Below are positions 1 to 9,341 of a stretch of 64,000 nucleotides of DNA, piece by piece. The DNA lies in assembly GCA_018806915.1 (NCBI GenBank), contig JAGKQI010000031.1, positions 744,001 through 808,000 of the forward strand. Reading direction: 5' to 3'. Made by a program: the position numbers and the translations under genes. The stretch comes from Phytophthora colocasiae. Taxonomy: Eukaryota > Oomycota > Peronosporomycetes > Peronosporales > Peronosporaceae. How positions within the stretch are numbered: the first letter of the stretch is position 1; each line of letters begins with the position of its first letter. The notes beneath the pieces are model-generated. The model saw only the letters and a list, made by a program, of their open reading frames with translations. It had not been told where the DNA came from and ran no database searches.

Positions 1-2188
1 GCTCCGAGCGCAAGCAAATCGCCAACACTGGATACTCCAACTTGATCGGGCACCTGGCTAACAAGCACGACGGCTTCAAGGACCTATACGCAGCAACGCT
101 GTCTTCCAAGGACAGTACCCTCCGGGATTTTGGGTTCGTGTCTGAAGAGACGTCTCATCGCTTCCAGTGGATGAGATGGGTCGTCGAGCGGAATATGCCG
201 CTGTCGGAAGTCGACAACGAGCTGACACGCTCGATGTCTAGATGGAGGTCAGTGTCGTCACGTGTGCTTCTTAACCCCTTGGTTCCCAAGAAATATACAC
301 CATAACACGCTAATGAACGTCATAAGTACACCATACGCCCATTACTTCGAGTTTGTATGATGCATAGCCACGACATGAAGATCGGTGTATTAATTTTCAA
401 AAGGTTTTATTTTCAATGTCGTCTAATATACACCTTTGTCGATCACATTGAGTCCTCAATGTCGTAACTTACCGCCACTACTTCAGATCAGACAAGAACA
501 TAACTGCAGTCATGGCAACAAAAGGTACACCAATTCAAGGAAGTGTGTGTTACAACTCGACACTTCCTAACACTCATCAATTGACACGCAGGCCTCTTAT
601 TGCTTTGAGCGTATACAGTATGTATTCCACTACACAATACTGTACTGCACCCTGGCCTACAAAACCCCCCATCAGGCTCCATTCCCGAGTTAAGGACCAA
701 CCCACAGGCTTTAGTTGACGCCTGAAATGTCCAAAATCAATGTCACGTGCCACCTCGACAGCGGATTCCTTTGTTCTGCGGCTTGTCAGATGTGCGCCAT
801 TGAGCTAATGAATGGTTTGTGTGACTGTCGGCACCTGGATTCTTTCCCGCTTTCAAATCATCAAGATAGATCGTCCTGGTTCTGAAGGTGGTCCAAATCA
901 CCTCTAGCATCTTATGCTCCAATTTAGACTTGATTAAAGTATTGCCCGATCCATTTTCTATTGTTAATTGCCGTATGTCGTAACTTACGACATAGTGATT
1001 TTGCTATGGCGTAAGATACGACGTTGGGAGTAGAGGGGTTAACTCTATGCGTGATGTAGCCAAGAAGGTGGGCAAGTCGCTCGAGAAGGCGCTGGGCAGC
1101 TGTTTCGCGCTCATGTTCGATGGTTGGTCCCATGGTTCTATGCACTACGTTGCTGTGTACGCCGTGTTCGAGGCAGACGGTGCAGTTAAGCTGCAGCTCC
1201 TTGCTGTGTCTCCACTTCAAGATGGTTCGCAAGATGCTGATTCGCACATAAAGCTCTTGGATGGTGTGCTGGATGTATACGACAAAACACTACCCATGGT
1301 GGCTTGTGTTGTCGGTGACAACTGCTCAACCAACCAGTCCATCGCTACCAAAATCGGAGTTCCTCTGGTTGGTTGTGCAAGTCATCGGTTTAATCTCGCG
1401 GTTAACCGGTACATTACCGAATATGAACCATTACTGGCACAGGTTAACACCCTTATGTCCAAGTTAACCCTTGTGAATAACTTCGCCGAGCTCGCCAAAA
1501 CTACTGACCTGCATCCTATCAAACGGAATATCACACGATGGAGTTCTAGTTTCGAGATGCTAGACGCTACGTGCGAATCCGTCCCCAGATCCGGACCGTC
1601 GAAGCTGTGGAGGAGTTGGTGCCAACTGGAGCAGCACATCGCAAGCTCCTCGAGCTGCTGGAGCACATGAAGAAGTTCCAGAGCATCACTAAGAAGCTGC
1701 AGTGCGACGATATCGATTTGGCGGATGTCCGCCTGCTTTTTGACTCGGTTATTAGCGAGTACCCCACGATGCGTGCCCAGCTTAACGCGAACGCTAGTAT
1801 AGTCCACTCTCCTATATTTGAAGCGGCAGCCGTCAAAGTGATCAACGGTGTCACGCTTTCAAAGGCTGAGGCAGATGTGGTGAAGGCATTCGAGGTGGCG
1901 AAGTGTGGAGACAAGCGCAAGAAACGCCAAGATGACTACGCGACGCAGATTCTTCTTGCTGGGCCAAACAAGCGTCCCAGTCGTGCCAACTACAGTCTGC
2001 TGTTGAAGGAACTGCCGCCGACTTCAAATGCATGTGAGCGTTTTTTTTCACAGTGCAAGCTTGTGCTCACCCCCCAACGCACTTGTATGCTCCCAGCGAA
2101 TTTTGAACTCGTCATGTTTCTTCGTGCGAACAGGAATATGTGGGATGTAACGACATTGGCATCAGTTGGTAGCGAGCAGGAGCATTAA
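1..2188 (+). pseudogene. hAT transposase, interrupted and frameshifted
   Basis: Cut-and-paste transposase fragment, open at the left edge. The first 90 codons end a BED-type zinc finger (GHLANKH, with its two His). The middle (from 1043) holds the hAT catalytic-core region ([18 protein letters not shown], later [13 protein letters not shown]). The C-terminus (about 1970-2185) is a typical hAT dimerisation domain (SNACERFFSQCK). Two lesions are visible. A 764-bp piggyBac derivative occupies 275-1038. It lies in frame, because insert plus duplicated TTAA is 768 bp, so removing it restores the frame exactly. The second is a single missing base near 1564, which shifts frame 0 to frame 2; both sides remain homologous to hAT. 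The stop codon (2186-2188) lies inside the TTAA used by the next piggyBac, and the pre-insertion site would also have read TAA. Confidence 0.85.
275..1038. mobile_element. Non-autonomous piggyBac element (764 bp)
   Basis: It is flanked by TTAA on both sides (271-274 and 1039-1042), the piggyBac target duplication. Its ends are inverted: the left begins CCCCTTGGTTCCCAA and the right end, read on the minus strand, begins CCCCTCTACTCCCAA. It has no transposase coding. Internally it contains short repeats of 'ATGTCGTAACTTAC' near 460 and 970. It was probably mobilised in trans by a related full-length element. Its TIR differs internally from those of the piggyBacs at 2189 and 27585. Confidence 0.85.
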
Positions 2189-5100
2189 CCCCTTGAAACC
2201 GGGGTAGTAACGTACCCCATGTGAGCCTAAGCCCTATATGCTCTAACTTGTATGTACGGGGAAGGGTTCTCATACAAAGCTCTATATGAAAGCGTAACAT
2301 GTATAGTGGATAGCCGCGGGATAAACCTAGTCTTCGAGGCTGGTGTCTCTTGATATCGTGTATGGTGCATCATTCGGCAGTAAATAATACATGTTTGCGA
2401 ACCTAACATGTATGTCATACAGCAAAACCAGTACAAGCGTGAAGTAGAGGCAGTGCGCCGACGAACACAGCCGTGAAAATGAAGCGCATAACAGCATCAC
2501 CAAAAACATGTGCAGCCGATCAGAATTGTGTGATATTTTGCTATACTGAAACTCAATATAAATGGAAGGACGCTATCAGCTGTTCAATCAGTTGCTGTCG
2601 TGTCGAGTGCACGCCGGGGCCGCTTCGACTGGCGCGTGTCACCTGCCGTGGACTCATCAGTTGCTTGTTGATCACTTTCAACTATCCCTTCACCATTGAC
2701 TTTATCTTGGCGGCGCGCCGAAGCCTGCGCAGGAGCCCGCGCTCGAATCGTCCGCTTTTCACCTTGCTGTGGTGCAGGTGCCAGTGTTCCATTACTCCAG
2801 CACTTGTGCCAGATGTCGAAACAGGACAGCAGCTCGCCCTTGATCGTGTGGCGCTTCTTCTCACAGAGGAACACTCGCCATGCCATGGGCTTCTTTGAGG
2901 GGTTCGCAGCTTGCACTTGCTGCAGTAGGTGGACGAGTCGCCCCCACGGACGTTGCTGGTGCCTTTGAGAAGCGAGCACACTTTGCAGGCTCTTGTTCGC
3001 CGTTTGCGGCCTTGATTGTTGTTACCGGGGCGCCATTCATCGTTTAGTACTGGCGCATGGCTAGCCCGCGTGCTTCTGGTAGTAGCTGACTCCTTCGACG
3101 GGGTCGCCTGATGCTCTCGTTGCTGCGCAGGGCCTCCCAGTCTTCATCGCTCAGCTGGCAGAGTTCAAGATGGAGCTGCTTTAGGAACTTGACGTGACTC
3201 ATCTTTGGTAGTCCAGCCGCAGCTCGAGCGGCGTTGTAGACGATGTAGGAGTTGATAATTGCAAGGTCTACGAGACCAAGAAAGAGACCCTTGTAGTACT
3301 TTTTGTACTTGATGCAGAGCTGCAGTGAGTACCTATAACATGTACATACAAGATTAGTTAGGCGGATAAAATGTATATACAACATATCAGCACTTACCGT
3401 TGTAGGCGTAATTGATCGTGCACGTCGACACCGCCCATATAAGTCTGGTAGTCTTTCACGATGCGCGGGCACATCACTTCCTGCTGCTCGCCTGTCAGCT
3501 TGTCGCGACGGACAATACGGTCTGGCTTGACACTCCCACCAGTGCTGAGCATGTGGACCGACCGGGTATCCCACCACCGCAGCACTCGCATAGCAGGAAT
3601 ATGTAGCGCTTCTGCAACGACGAAGGTTCCCCGTTCAATGTTCGCTGGACGATTTTTGGGGATCTTGGGTGGATTCTTCTTGTCTCCTTTCTTTTTCTTG
3701 GGTATCAACTTCGTGCTCAGTCCTTGGCGATCGGTTCGACTGTACCGATTGAGTAGAAACCCATTGTCAGAAGCTGTAGGGATAGCGGGACCGACGAGTA
3801 GAACCGATCAGTGACAACCAGCCTCATATCACCGTTCGATGGAGCCGTAGGGCCGAATACTTGCTGTAAGTTGCGAACTACAGCTGCCGGTCCTGACTTG
3901 TGGTCTGTCGAGCTGAAATTTCCTGCTCTCTCCTTTTTACCACAGTAAACTTCAAAGCTGTACCATACACGATAACAATTTGTTAGTCTGTATCATACAT
4001 GATAAAAGAACTTAAGTGTCAAAAAAAAAAAGCGGGTGTGTCCGCAGACACACCCGCTGCTTACCGAATACAGTATGCGGTCGCCGAACAGCACAGCATG
4101 AACAGCTTCGTGCCCCACTTGTGGGGCTTATCCTTGATGTATACGCGCATTCGGTTGAATGTAGACCGTGACGGGAGCATTGCTTCGTCAAACGCCATGA
4201 TAGCAGGAGGCACGTAGCCGGTAGCGAACCGATGCTGTACAGCATCTATAACTGGGCGCAACTTCCATGCTCGATCCGTAGCAGCTTTAGGGTCCTTGTT
4301 TGAGCTGAAGTGTAGGTTCCGAGACAGGTGCATGAACCGGTCGCGCGGCATGAATCGTCCAAAGCATCCCCGGGGAACAGCACCTTCTTCAGTCTTTCGC
4401 CAATGGTTCGCCAGTTTTTCCTTGTTCGGAGCGATTGATCGAGCTATCAACAGGCCCATGAAGACACACATCTCTCTCGCTTCAATGGCAGGCGCCTTCA
4501 ACAACTCGTCGCGGATTTGCTCACGTGTCTTGGCCTTAAAATTGGGATGTTTTTGCTCTCGGGATACTTGTTTGGCATGTTGCCCTTCCACCCGCTCGTC
4601 GAGGCTCTCCTCGAAGTAATCGTTCGACTCTCAGCGATGTCTTCCCACAGCTCGGGCTGTAAAGTAAAAGAACGCTCCTGACAAGGTTTCTGCCGCAGCT
4701 AAGGCTTTCGCTGTTGGGCCGAAATTGCCATCGTAGAGATTCGGGTAGTCTTCTCGCATTGCAGTAACGAGCGAGCCGCATACGGCTCCATCAGATAGTC
4801 GTACGGTGTTTTCGTGACCAAGTCCGACCAGCCTTCCTCCCCCATCTCCTTCAAGACGGTGTCTGGTACGGCGCCGGCTGCGATATTCTCCAATCCACCG
4901 AAGGCAGATATCAATCGATCCCCGAATGGCAGCTCAGGTGGAACAGGTAGTTGCACGTCCTCAGCATCGAAGTATTCAGTCAACGAATCGTCATCGCCGC
5001 CATCGTCATTCTCCGCATCTGATTCAAATCCAGCGAACTGGTTTGAGTCATCGCTCTCAACAACACGGTTGATGTCTCCGTCAACGCCTACAATAGTATA

Positions 5101-6322
5101 TACAGGTTAGAGGCAAGTGCGTAACTTGTATATACACTTTAAACCAACCTTCGTCAAATTGCACACCAACGCGCGAGCCTTCGTTTGATTCCTCTTCTGG
5201 TCCTATCGCTTGGCTGCTTCCGGTGTCGTTGTCAACCGCAGAAGCGTCCGATGCATCGCTATTCCCATCGACGTCTTCAAAGTCAGGATCGAGGTTCCGC
5301 CGACTTACAGGCGAGTCTAATACACAACAAACATCACCGATACAAGATTAGATCAAGGAGATAACATGAACCATACACAATAGTACCTTGCGAGCTTTCA
5401 TTGGAGTCATCTGGGTCGCTTTGTCCTGGAAACGTGGTGTTGTGTGGAGAAAGTCCCTGGATGATGGTCGTGCTGGCTGTGACCCTTGGCGGAAGGGCGG
5501 CGTCTGAAGCCACCGTGCACCGCGGTGGTGTGGAGGTTGGGTGCTGCAAAGGTCGGTTGGGGCTACCGCGTAAGTTCTAGCCACAATCTGTCCAACCATA
5601 TACTCTATTAGCAAAGGAAAACGTATCTAACAGAACAAGACGCACACGTACGGTTCTCTTTGGGGGTTTGCTTCGTCTCCACGACCTGCTGAGCTTTTCG
5701 ACGTCGTGCTGCGTTCGCAGACCCTTCGCGCCTCGCCTTCTTCTTTGCTGCGAGCGTTGCTGTACACACTATACAATCAGAATATGCAGTGGAATCTCCC
5801 AATTCATCAGCCATTCTTACCGATGTCGATTTTGTCCATATACTTCATTAGTTCTTCCTCTCCGACAAAGAAGTCTAGCCCACGGGTGTCCTTCTTGGTC
5901 TTGCCGGGTCGTATACGTGAAGTCTACGGAGAGGCCTGTCGGTTTCTTGAAGTCCATCCGGCCTTCTTGAGCTCGCGCCAACGAGCTTGGAATGCCATTT
6001 TGTCCTGCAGCGTGGGGTTTTGCGGCTGTGGAGGTGAATCTGAAAGTGAGGCAAGTACTGGGTGGTGGCGGCTGATTCATCTCCAAACTGCATATGCGAT
6101 ATACTGGGTCGATCTGCACACTGTTCTTTGGATGGGAAATGGCCTTTTTAGGGTATCGTCTATGTCGATAGCGGGAAAGCAAGGATACATTCCCTACCCC
6201 CCCATTGACTTGAAAACTGTAACGTCTCATACAAAAACCAAGTGTATAATTGCTTAACTTGTATGGTCCACGTTAAGCAAGTATCGCTAACGTGTAGGGT
6301 CCAGGCTGCCGGGTTCAAGGGG
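2189..6322 (-). mobile_element. Full-length piggyBac element (4.1 kb)
   Basis: TTAA duplications lie at 2185-2188 and 6323-6326. The terminal inverted repeats are CCCCTTGAAACCGG on the left and CCCCTTGAACCCGG on the right (minus strand), differing at one position. Sub-terminal sequences share 'TAACTTGTATG' near 2243 and 6254. The single gene inside is a decayed transposase on the minus strand. The insertion lies immediately after the coding part of the hAT transposase, so this piggyBac is younger than the hAT element. Confidence 0.9.
2584..5998 (-). pseudogene. piggyBac transposase, multi-exon, frameshifted
   Basis: DDE/DDD transposase of the DDE_Tnp_1_7 family. Reading leftwards, the first exon starts at ATG 5998 and has a 'W.E.K..GWT' motif also found in the piggyBac at 27585. 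Its frame is broken within that exon. An intron at 5769-5820 and another at 3333-3397 have GT/AG borders and correct phase. The catalytic core is recognisable: D in FDEAMLPSR (about 4180), D in VTDRFYSS (about 3815), and the MGGVDVHDQ motif (about 3430). The Cys-rich C-terminal domain (YCSKC, CFDIWHKCW) ends at 2584. Frame breaks occur near 5950, 4620, 3730 and 2890, so it cannot make a whole transposase. Confidence is high for the family and moderate for exact exon ends. Confidence 0.85.
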
Positions 6323-6435
6323 TTAATTCATATTGCAGTTATTGCGGCCGCTTTTATTATTGCAGCGTGTTGTATTGAGATTATTACTACTGCAGCAACT
6401 ACAGCCAATTCCGTGTAATACTGAATTGGACAAGG

Positions 6436-7207
6436 CCTGGTAAGGACTGTAAAGTTTTACACGGCCCATGGAAACTACAATAAGGTTACCAAAGAAAATG
6501 ATGTTGCTGTCCTCGAACTTAACAAGGTGGTAGATATTGAAGAAATGCGTTTGGCCAAAGCGGATGGATCCGACAACAAAGTTGGAGCTACAGCAGTTGC
6601 TTTGGGGTGGGGAGTAACTGAAGATGGAGAACCCAGCATGTCTCTCGAGAAGGTCTCATTGAAAATCATCTCCAACACGAATTGCAGTCCACCCTATGAA
6701 GGCATTTCCGTTATTACCAAAGGGATGATGTGTGCTTGGGGAGGTGAAGGCAAAGACACTTGCCCGGGAGACTCTGGGGGTCCGTTGTTATCGAACGGTG
6801 CCCTGGTCGGGATCGTGAGTTTTGGTATTGGATGCGGGGAAATGCCAGGCGTGTACGCACGGGTGGCCTCTTATCGCGATTTCATCATTTCAGTTGTCAA
6901 CGATGGTAATTCTCGCAGTTTTACTGAAATTGCTGCCCAATCGACCATTACAGGGGGAGCTGCAAGCAAAGCAACGAAGACCGAGAGCGTTACAACTGCA
7001 AATTCAGGTGATTCGACAATCCAAACGGAAGGACTGACAGTCGGTGCCGTTGCTGCTATCGTTCTTGCACTCTGTGCTGTCGTCTCTCTGGCGGGCTTCA
7101 CAATCTACAAGCTCCGTCAGAGTCGTACTAACGATGTGGCTGAAGCTCTCTCTGATGTTTACTACAAGCGGCCAATGACACCGGCAACGCCTTCAGCTAA
7201 CATGTAA
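6436..7207 (+). pseudogene. Trypsin-like serine protease, 5' half lost, Ser intact
   Basis: This is the C-terminal portion of a chymotrypsin-fold (S1) protein, collinear with the intact paralog at 8167-9249 from its residue about 102 onward. The motif NDVAVLEL keeps the triad Asp, and GDSGGPLL keeps the nucleophile Ser with the S1-pocket Asp six residues before it. The His-containing part is missing because the hAT element begins at this point. After the protease domain come a Thr/Ser-rich linker, one transmembrane helix (about 7035-7105) and a short cytoplasmic tail ending PMTPATPSANM. Roughly 100 bp downstream of the stop also match the paralog, so the duplication included the 3' flank. The first half of the gene should lie left of the window, beyond the hAT element. 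Confidence 0.85.
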
Positions 7208-8098
7208 GTTTTACGTGGAGTTTGCATAGTACATCACTTAGTAGCATCCTTCCAATGCATGTTCTGTTCTTTCAAAGTAATTCAATATATTTACATATTC
7301 AACATCCGCACATTCCTGCTTAAGTTCCTGGTTTCAGTCCAACGGATAAGGAGGAAACTAAACACAACGTCTTGTGCACTTGGAGAGATGGTACTGGTAT
7401 TGCAAACGCTGGTTAAGCCTACGTCGAACAAGTCCGCGAGTTTATGGCACGTAGGGCACAATTAGCGGGATATTGTACTCTAGAGGAACCACCAAACCTT
7501 TGAAGTCCTCCTTTTTGTCGAGATCATCGCGCAGCAAGCCACAGCCGTAATTACAGCACAATACGTTTATCAAGAAGAAGAATTTCTTCATATTTCATTT
7601 AATCTTAAGAACGCCGACAAAATGCTTATTATTAAATAAGCATTTTTAATGAGTTGTTCGACGTTAATCCATGGTATCCGTAGAAATTCTAGCGGTAATG
7701 CCAACCGTAACTTCAAAGATGTACACCAACACTGTGACAGCCCCTCCACTCTTTCTGGTGTCCGAGGCAATGTCGGCCATCTTCGGTTCCTTTGGATCTC
7801 CATTCTTCGGACGCACCCTTGGACATCATGACCTGAATGATTCGATTCATATACTAGATTGACTACAAATTTAAGAGGGGATTGCCAGTAAGCTCCGAGG
7901 TCCAAACCTCCCTCGTTAGTTATCGTACACTATTCTTAATTTAAGCACAATTATCATTCTCAACAACAAGCCCCACGGCTTTCACCAGTAACCTGCTCGC
8001 CAAACGATAATGATAACAGTTGCGGGATATCCAGTGATTCAACGACTCACATTATCGAGTTGGTGATGCCAGTAGATCACCACAGCTCTCAGACCAAA
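7208..8098. other. Intergenic spacer between protease paralogs
   Basis: The first 100 bases resemble the 3' flank of the downstream paralog. The rest contains only short ORFs on both strands (for example 7671-7862 plus and 7588-7905 minus) with no recognisable domain. I see no gene here. Confidence 0.5.
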
Positions 8099-8116
8099 GA
8101 TCATTCCCTATTTTCC
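8099..8116 (+). promoter_or_regulatory. Oomycete-type core promoter (Inr plus flanking region)
   Basis: The sequence GATCATTCCCTATTTT at 8099-8114 fits the oomycete initiator/flanking consensus GCTCATTYYNCAWTTT at most positions. It lies about 50-65 bases upstream of the ATG at 8167, a normal distance. Confidence 0.6.
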
Positions 8117-8166
8117 ATCGGAGAGTGGATAAGCACGATTCAAGACGCGAGACTTCGGAACCAGCA

Positions 8167-9249
8167 ATGAACTTCGCTTGTGTGGGCGTATATCTCTTCG
8201 CTATAGCAGTCACCATCGTCCAAGGTCTTCCATCCATCAGGGCGAGCGACTTGTCGACGACCACACAATACAACTCCATTGAGCGCATTTACGGCGGAAC
8301 ACCGGTCAACGCAACTAAGTACCCGTACGTTGTGCACCTGAATGTCACCACTATAGAGGGCACGGTACTCTGCGGTGGTACTCTCATTGCATCGCAGTTT
8401 GTAGTGACAGCAGCTCAATGCGTCGAAAGTGACGACATAACGTATATCAAGGCTACGATGGGGTCGGTGGTAAGGACTGTAAAGTTTTACACCATCCATC
8501 CAGACTACGACGGAGATACCCTTGAATACGATGTTGCTGTCCTCGAACTTAACAAGGCAGTAGATATCAATGTAGTGCGTTTGGCTAGCGCGAATGGGTC
8601 CGACAATGAAGTTGGAGCTACAGCGATTGCTTTGGGGTGGGGCAAAAATGAAACGGAAGACTACAACACGGTTCTCGAGAAAGTCTCGTTGGAAATCATC
8701 TCCAACACGAAGTGCAGTTCATATTACGAAGACAGTTCTGGTGATTCCGGTATAACCAAAGGGATGATGTGCGCCTGGGGAGGTAAGGGCAAGGACGCCT
8801 GCACGGGAGACGGTGGAGGCCCGTTGTTATCAAACAAAGCGTTGGTCGGGATCGTGAGCTTTGGATCCCAAAAGTGCGGAGAAGCGCCAGGCGTGTACAC
8901 TCGTGTCTCTTATGTGCGAGACTTCATCATTTCAGTTGTCAACGACGACAATTCCCGCAGTTTTACGAAGATCGCCACAAAGATGCTCAATGCACGGGGG
9001 CCAACAACGAAAGCAGCGAAGGCCGAGACTGCTACAACTGCAACTACAGGTGACTCGACAATCCAAATGACGGGTATGGCAGGCAGTGTGGTTGCTGTTA
9101 TCGTTCTTGCAATCTGTTCTGTTGTTTCTCTGGCGGGTTTCACAATCTACAAACTCCACCAGCGTTGTACTAACGATGTGGCTGAAACTCTCTCTGATGT
9201 TTACTACAAACAGCCAATGACACCGGCAACGCCTTCAGCTAACGTGTAA
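8167..9249 (+). CDS. Membrane-anchored trypsin-fold pseudoprotease
   Basis: A 360-residue protein. The in-frame GTG further upstream is not used as start because ATG 8167 directly begins a signal peptide (residues 1-26). The S1 fold starts at IYGG (41-44, equivalent to IVGG). The catalytic His is replaced by Gln (TAAQC, Q84), the Asp is kept (D122, YDVAVLEL), and the catalytic Ser is replaced by Gly (GDGGGP, G216), while the S1-pocket Asp (D210) and the disulphide Cys pattern remain. So the fold is kept and catalysis should be lost, as in oomycete glucanase-inhibitor proteins, which are inactive S1 homologs that bind plant glucanases. Unlike those secreted proteins, this one has a Thr-rich linker, a transmembrane helix (about 305-327) and a cytoplasmic tail (YYKQPMTPATPSANV). 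A binding or decoy role at the surface is inference. It ends 92 bp from the convergent ABC gene. Confidence 0.88.
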   Translation: MNFACVGVYLFAIAVTIVQGLPSIRASDLSTTTQYNSIERIYGGTPVNATKYPYVVHLNVTTIEGTVLCGGTLIASQFVVTAAQCVESDDITYIKATMGSVVRTVKFYTIHPDYDGDTLEYDVAVLELNKAVDINVVRLASANGSDNEVGATAIALGWGKNETEDYNTVLEKVSLEIISNTKCSSYYEDSSGDSGITKGMMCAWGGKGKDACTGDGGGPLLSNKALVGIVSFGSQKCGEAPGVYTRVSYVRDFIISVVNDDNSRSFTKIATKMLNARGPTTKAAKAETATTATTGDSTIQMTGMAGSVVAVIVLAICSVVSLAGFTIYKLHQRCTNDVAETLSDVYYKQPMTPATPSANV

Positions 9250-9341
9250 GTTTTACGTGGAGTTTGCATAGTACCATCACTTTGTAGTACACCCATTCAA
9301 TACATTCTGTGCAATTCATTCATTTACATATTTTGCTTGAA

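Larger units (their letters stand above)
1..6435 (+). mobile_element. hAT-family DNA transposon, 5' end outside window
   Basis: The element is recognised from its transposase (see next entry). Its left end lies before base 1. Its right end must lie between the second piggyBac insertion (TTAA at 6323-6326) and about 6435, because from about 6438 the sequence becomes collinear with the trypsin-like paralog at 8469. The 110 bases from 6327 to 6435 are therefore its probable 3' terminus. I could not define the terminal inverted repeat or the 8-bp duplication, since the left end is missing. The element is host to two younger piggyBac insertions. Confidence 0.65.

Noticed and set aside
7588..7905. 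105-codon minus-strand ORF between the protease paralogs
   Set aside because: No ATG in good context, no domain, and an overlapping plus frame; not supported as a gene.
8167..9249. Active trypsin-like protease
   Set aside because: His and Ser of the triad are Gln and Gly; the fold remains but catalysis is not expected.
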